A stretch of 64,000 nucleotides of DNA from Musa acuminata AAA Group (Eukaryota > Streptophyta > Magnoliopsida > Zingiberales > Musaceae). Numbering within the stretch: the first letter of the stretch is position 1; each line of letters begins with the position of its first letter. The stretch is from assembly GCF_036884655.1 (NCBI RefSeq), contig NC_088354.1, forward strand, positions 11,014,501 through 11,078,500, in the 5' to 3' direction. The notes under the pieces are model-generated. The model saw only the letters and a program-made list of their open reading frames with translations. It was not told the DNA's origin and made no database searches. Below are positions 61,346-64,000 of this stretch, one piece after another. A program made the position numbers and the translations under genes.

Positions 61346-63787
61346 TCACATCGGAGGCCTGTTTGAACCAAGTAGTTGCCCTACTAAATTTGTCACCTGC
61401 AAATACCACAATCATGGAGACTAAGATAATATTTCTTCATGGTACCATAAAAATCTGGTAACAGCAAGCAGCATGAACTAACAGTTAGCAAAAGTAAAAA
61501 GTCCATTTGAACAAAGTTTGAGTGCTCTCTTCAGAAATGACTGATCAACTATCAAACAATTATTAGAATGTGGTAATCAAAATGAGGGAGTCTTAAGTAC
61601 AGGATAAAAGAAATATTATTTGGATGATTTATTTTCTTTTCCTAAAAGCTCACATTCCATGAAGTTCTGCACATTATACACACTTTTTCCCCCTAAAATA
61701 AAATAAGGAACACCAAGGTTACAAAAAGCTCCAATGCAATGATAACCCAAAATAGATCGAGGACTTTTCAGAATAGAGTGATGTAAGCAACTTGCAGATT
61801 TAACAATGATAAATCAGGCAGACACTAAAAAGATGACAGACTGACATCAAAGACATATATAATATATTGTCATATATGAATGCCAACATGTCTGAAACAT
61901 TTACATAGCAAATTACTAGTAGTATTTACTCTACAGAACTCAACAATATGATATATGTAAAGAACTTTTATGACTATGCCATCACCTATCATATAAGTCC
62001 CTTTCATCCTTTTGGGGCATCTACATATATCACTATTGTTCCACTTAAATTATCTTCACATACAATCCAACTGAACCTTAATGAGCTTCTCTTCTTACTT
62101 TTGCACTGATGTGTAATGATGGTATCTAATAAACTGAAGGGGAGTTTGAAGACAATAATTTGTATGGTGCTTCTTGATTTTAGATGTATCTATTCTCTTT
62201 TTTACTAACATGAAAGTATATGTACAAAGACCACTTAACTAAATACAACATTACATAAAAGTCTGCAACTCCAAATATCTTGCCTGCCAATATTTTGAAA
62301 CACAGCGATCAATGCAACTGTTTTCACCCATGTTGAGCTCAGATTCCTTATACCTGGAAAGAATATCAAGGGTAGTTGTTAGTTAATTACTTGCTCAGTA
62401 CAAACAACAGCATTTGATGATTTAATCATTTTAAAGGAAAGTCAACACAAATTTCTACTCTAGAAAAAAGAAATCTTCCAAAAATATTTTGAGAGCAAAA
62501 TACATCAATCTATCATGTCACCGAGCAAACAGATGTTAAATATAGAAAAAGATAAGGTCATAAAGAGCAAAAAAAAGTGCTAACAGACAATAAAAAAGTT
62601 GTAACTGTAGCATGACAAACCTTTTCTCAATACATTTCTGAAAACATGTCTGTGTAAGCCTGTTTCAAAAATAAAGAAAAAATGTCAAATGATTCCACCT
62701 GTTATACAAGTTACCATATAAGTAGCAAAGACCTACCTGGATGAATCTCAGATTCAAATTTAGAACCTCAACATTTGGTGACATGTTAACCATATTAAAG
62801 TTTAAAATTTCAAATGATGCACCTTTTTTCTACCTTTAGGAAAATAAAGAGAGTCCTCTTTTGTAAGCTATACTAGGTCCTGTATGATAGAACTGCATGC
62901 TGTTTGTTTAGCAAACTGGTAGAATGAGAATGATAATGTTTATAATTATCATTGCATCATCTTGAGGCCTGACATCAGGCTGATGTGCCCAGCTCCAGTT
63001 TACGCCCAGATCCCATCAGCAACCAGCCAGACTACTGCACTGATGAAGGGCTGGGTCAGCTCCTATGGGAGCCACAAAATGTGATGCATCCTTTGGCAGC
63101 TGCAGCAAGCTCTCATTCTGACTGGGCCAACAGAGGGATGAGTTAGAAAAAGTCTAAAAGACCAAATCCAAGACCCTGAAAGAACACCTAAAGGTATTAG
63201 CAGGTGGACTACAGCAGGGACCTGACTTGAAAGGATTATTCCCAGCCTGAATAAAAGAGCACCAGGTGAAGCCATCTGTGTAAAGGATCAGCCAGCCTTA
63301 GTATCGAGCTACACAAGGCCAGCTAGCTCTGTAACTCAATAAGGTCGGCTAAGTCAGGGCAACAGCATGACGATTGAAAAAATTCCCTTTCAAATAAGTT
63401 AAGCCCTAAGCACACAATTCTCTACGGTTAAGGGTGCTCGCAAGCTCCAAAGAAGTCTGAACCTTCGTTATTTTGTTTTCATAATCATGTAATATTCTTA
63501 ATTTCTTATTACCTTCAATCAGCTCTTATGGAGCATTTCTCTCCATCAAAGAAAGAACCCGAGTTAGCAGAGGTTGTTCCTAACAGATGAAGAAAGGTGA
63601 ACTGGTGAAGTTTAAGCAACAGAAAATACAAAGAACCCAGCCACATGATTTATGGGAATTTTCAAAGCATGGAGAACATCAACTGGACATTGATGCTAAG
63701 TAACTTTAATATTTTACATTTGAAGGCTGCTTACCTGTTAAAGAGATCCACCCTGTACTCCATTTCTTTCTCTGCCATTCCAAAAAT
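61346..63787 (-). CDS. TIM10: TIM10, small Tim chaperone (5' end outside window)
   Basis: Mitochondrial intermembrane-space chaperone that, with TIM9, carries hydrophobic inner-membrane proteins to TIM22. Four minus-strand exons: 63787-63735, 62659-62621, 62353-62284 and 61396-61346, giving 70 residues. Segments: IFGMAEKEMEYRVDLFN, RLTQTCFQKCIEKR, YKESELNMGENSCIDRCVSK, YWQVTNLVGQLL and RPPM then stop. Both CX3C motifs (CFQKC, CIDRC) for the intramolecular disulfides are intact. The expected first ~14 codons are not seen up to 64000, so exon 1 lies beyond the right edge. The intron after YWQ has a GC donor (CAG|GCAAGA) rather than GT. Intron 61397-62283 is otherwise ordinary; the one at 62660-63734 carries a probable solo LTR. 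Confidence 0.93.
62937..63585. mobile_element. Probable solo LTR in a TIM10 intron
   Basis: A 649-bp block of composition unlike its surroundings, starting TGTTTATAA and ending TTCCTAACA: the ends form the inverted TGTT...AACA of LTRs. Flanks are GATAA (62932-62936) and GATGA (63586-63590), a target duplication with one mismatch. AATAAAAGAG at about 63251 could be its polyadenylation signal. No PBS or internal domains follow, hence solo. Confidence 0.6.
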
Positions 63788-64000
63788 CTGCACAATTAGG
63801 TTAGAAGACTATAAGATAAGTTCATAGAAAATAGAAAGAAAAATGATAAAATGACCTTAGATAATCATGATACCAATGGTCATGAAATTTAAGTAAAAAA
63901 GATCATCAGTGTCTTTATAGGATTGCTAAATACTTGAAGAATAATACTACGGAGAAGAAAAACATATCCACATCATTTACACATAAGCATGCATATTATA

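Noticed and set aside
1..64000. CRISPR arrays, tRNA or rRNA genes, bacterial operons
   Set aside because: None seen; apart from the SINE boxes, no cloverleaf-like or array-like pattern was noticed by eye.

Overview
This window looks like nuclear DNA from a monocot plant. The genes are split by GT-AG introns (one GC-AG), the products are plant families (IQD, RopGEF, RabA, plant YbeY-HAD, DUF3527, profilin), and the spacers are AT-rich with retrotransposon debris. The profilin C-terminus (LFDQGF) and its KKTNLAL stretch resemble what I recall of banana profilin, so a Musaceae source is my best guess; this is inference, not a database result. Most genes were rebuilt by hand from exon-sized reading frames joined at splice sites with matching phase.

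Layout. 1-3.1 kb: first three coding exons of a poly(A) polymerase gene on the minus strand, running off the left edge. 9.0-10.7 kb: a 3-exon IQ67-domain (IQD) calmodulin-binding protein on plus. 10.8-20.9 kb: gene-poor and AT-rich, holding a decayed Ty1/copia element (13522-18097) with both LTRs. 20.9-24.1 kb: profilin (minus, 3 exons). 26.3-31.2 kb: Derlin-1-type ERAD protein (minus, 7 exons) with a palindromic MITE-like insert in its first intron. 33.7-34.4 kb: OXS3-like stress gene (plus). 35.3-43.2 kb: organellar YbeY endoribonuclease fused to a HAD hydrolase (minus, 11 exons) whose expected last HAD exon I cannot find. 45.2-47.2 kb: RabA/Rab11 GTPase (minus), head to head with Elongin C (plus, 47.9-51.4 kb). 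52.5-54.9 kb: RopGEF with PRONE domain (plus, 7 exons). 57.7-60.5 kb: DUF3527 protein (plus). 61.3-63.8 kb: TIM10 small Tim chaperone (minus), 5' end beyond the right edge, with a GC-AG intron and a probable solo LTR in an intron.

These are mostly dispersed housekeeping and signalling genes with no operon-like logic. Shared themes are loose: RabA GTPase, RopGEF and profilin all act in membrane trafficking and actin-based polar growth; Derlin-1 and Elongin C both act in protein turnover; YbeY-HAD and TIM10 act in organelles. I found no clearly new biological system. The most unusual items are the HAD-truncated YbeY fusion, the palindromic element in the Derlin intron, the GC-AG intron in TIM10, and several short tandem duplications next to exons or promoters.
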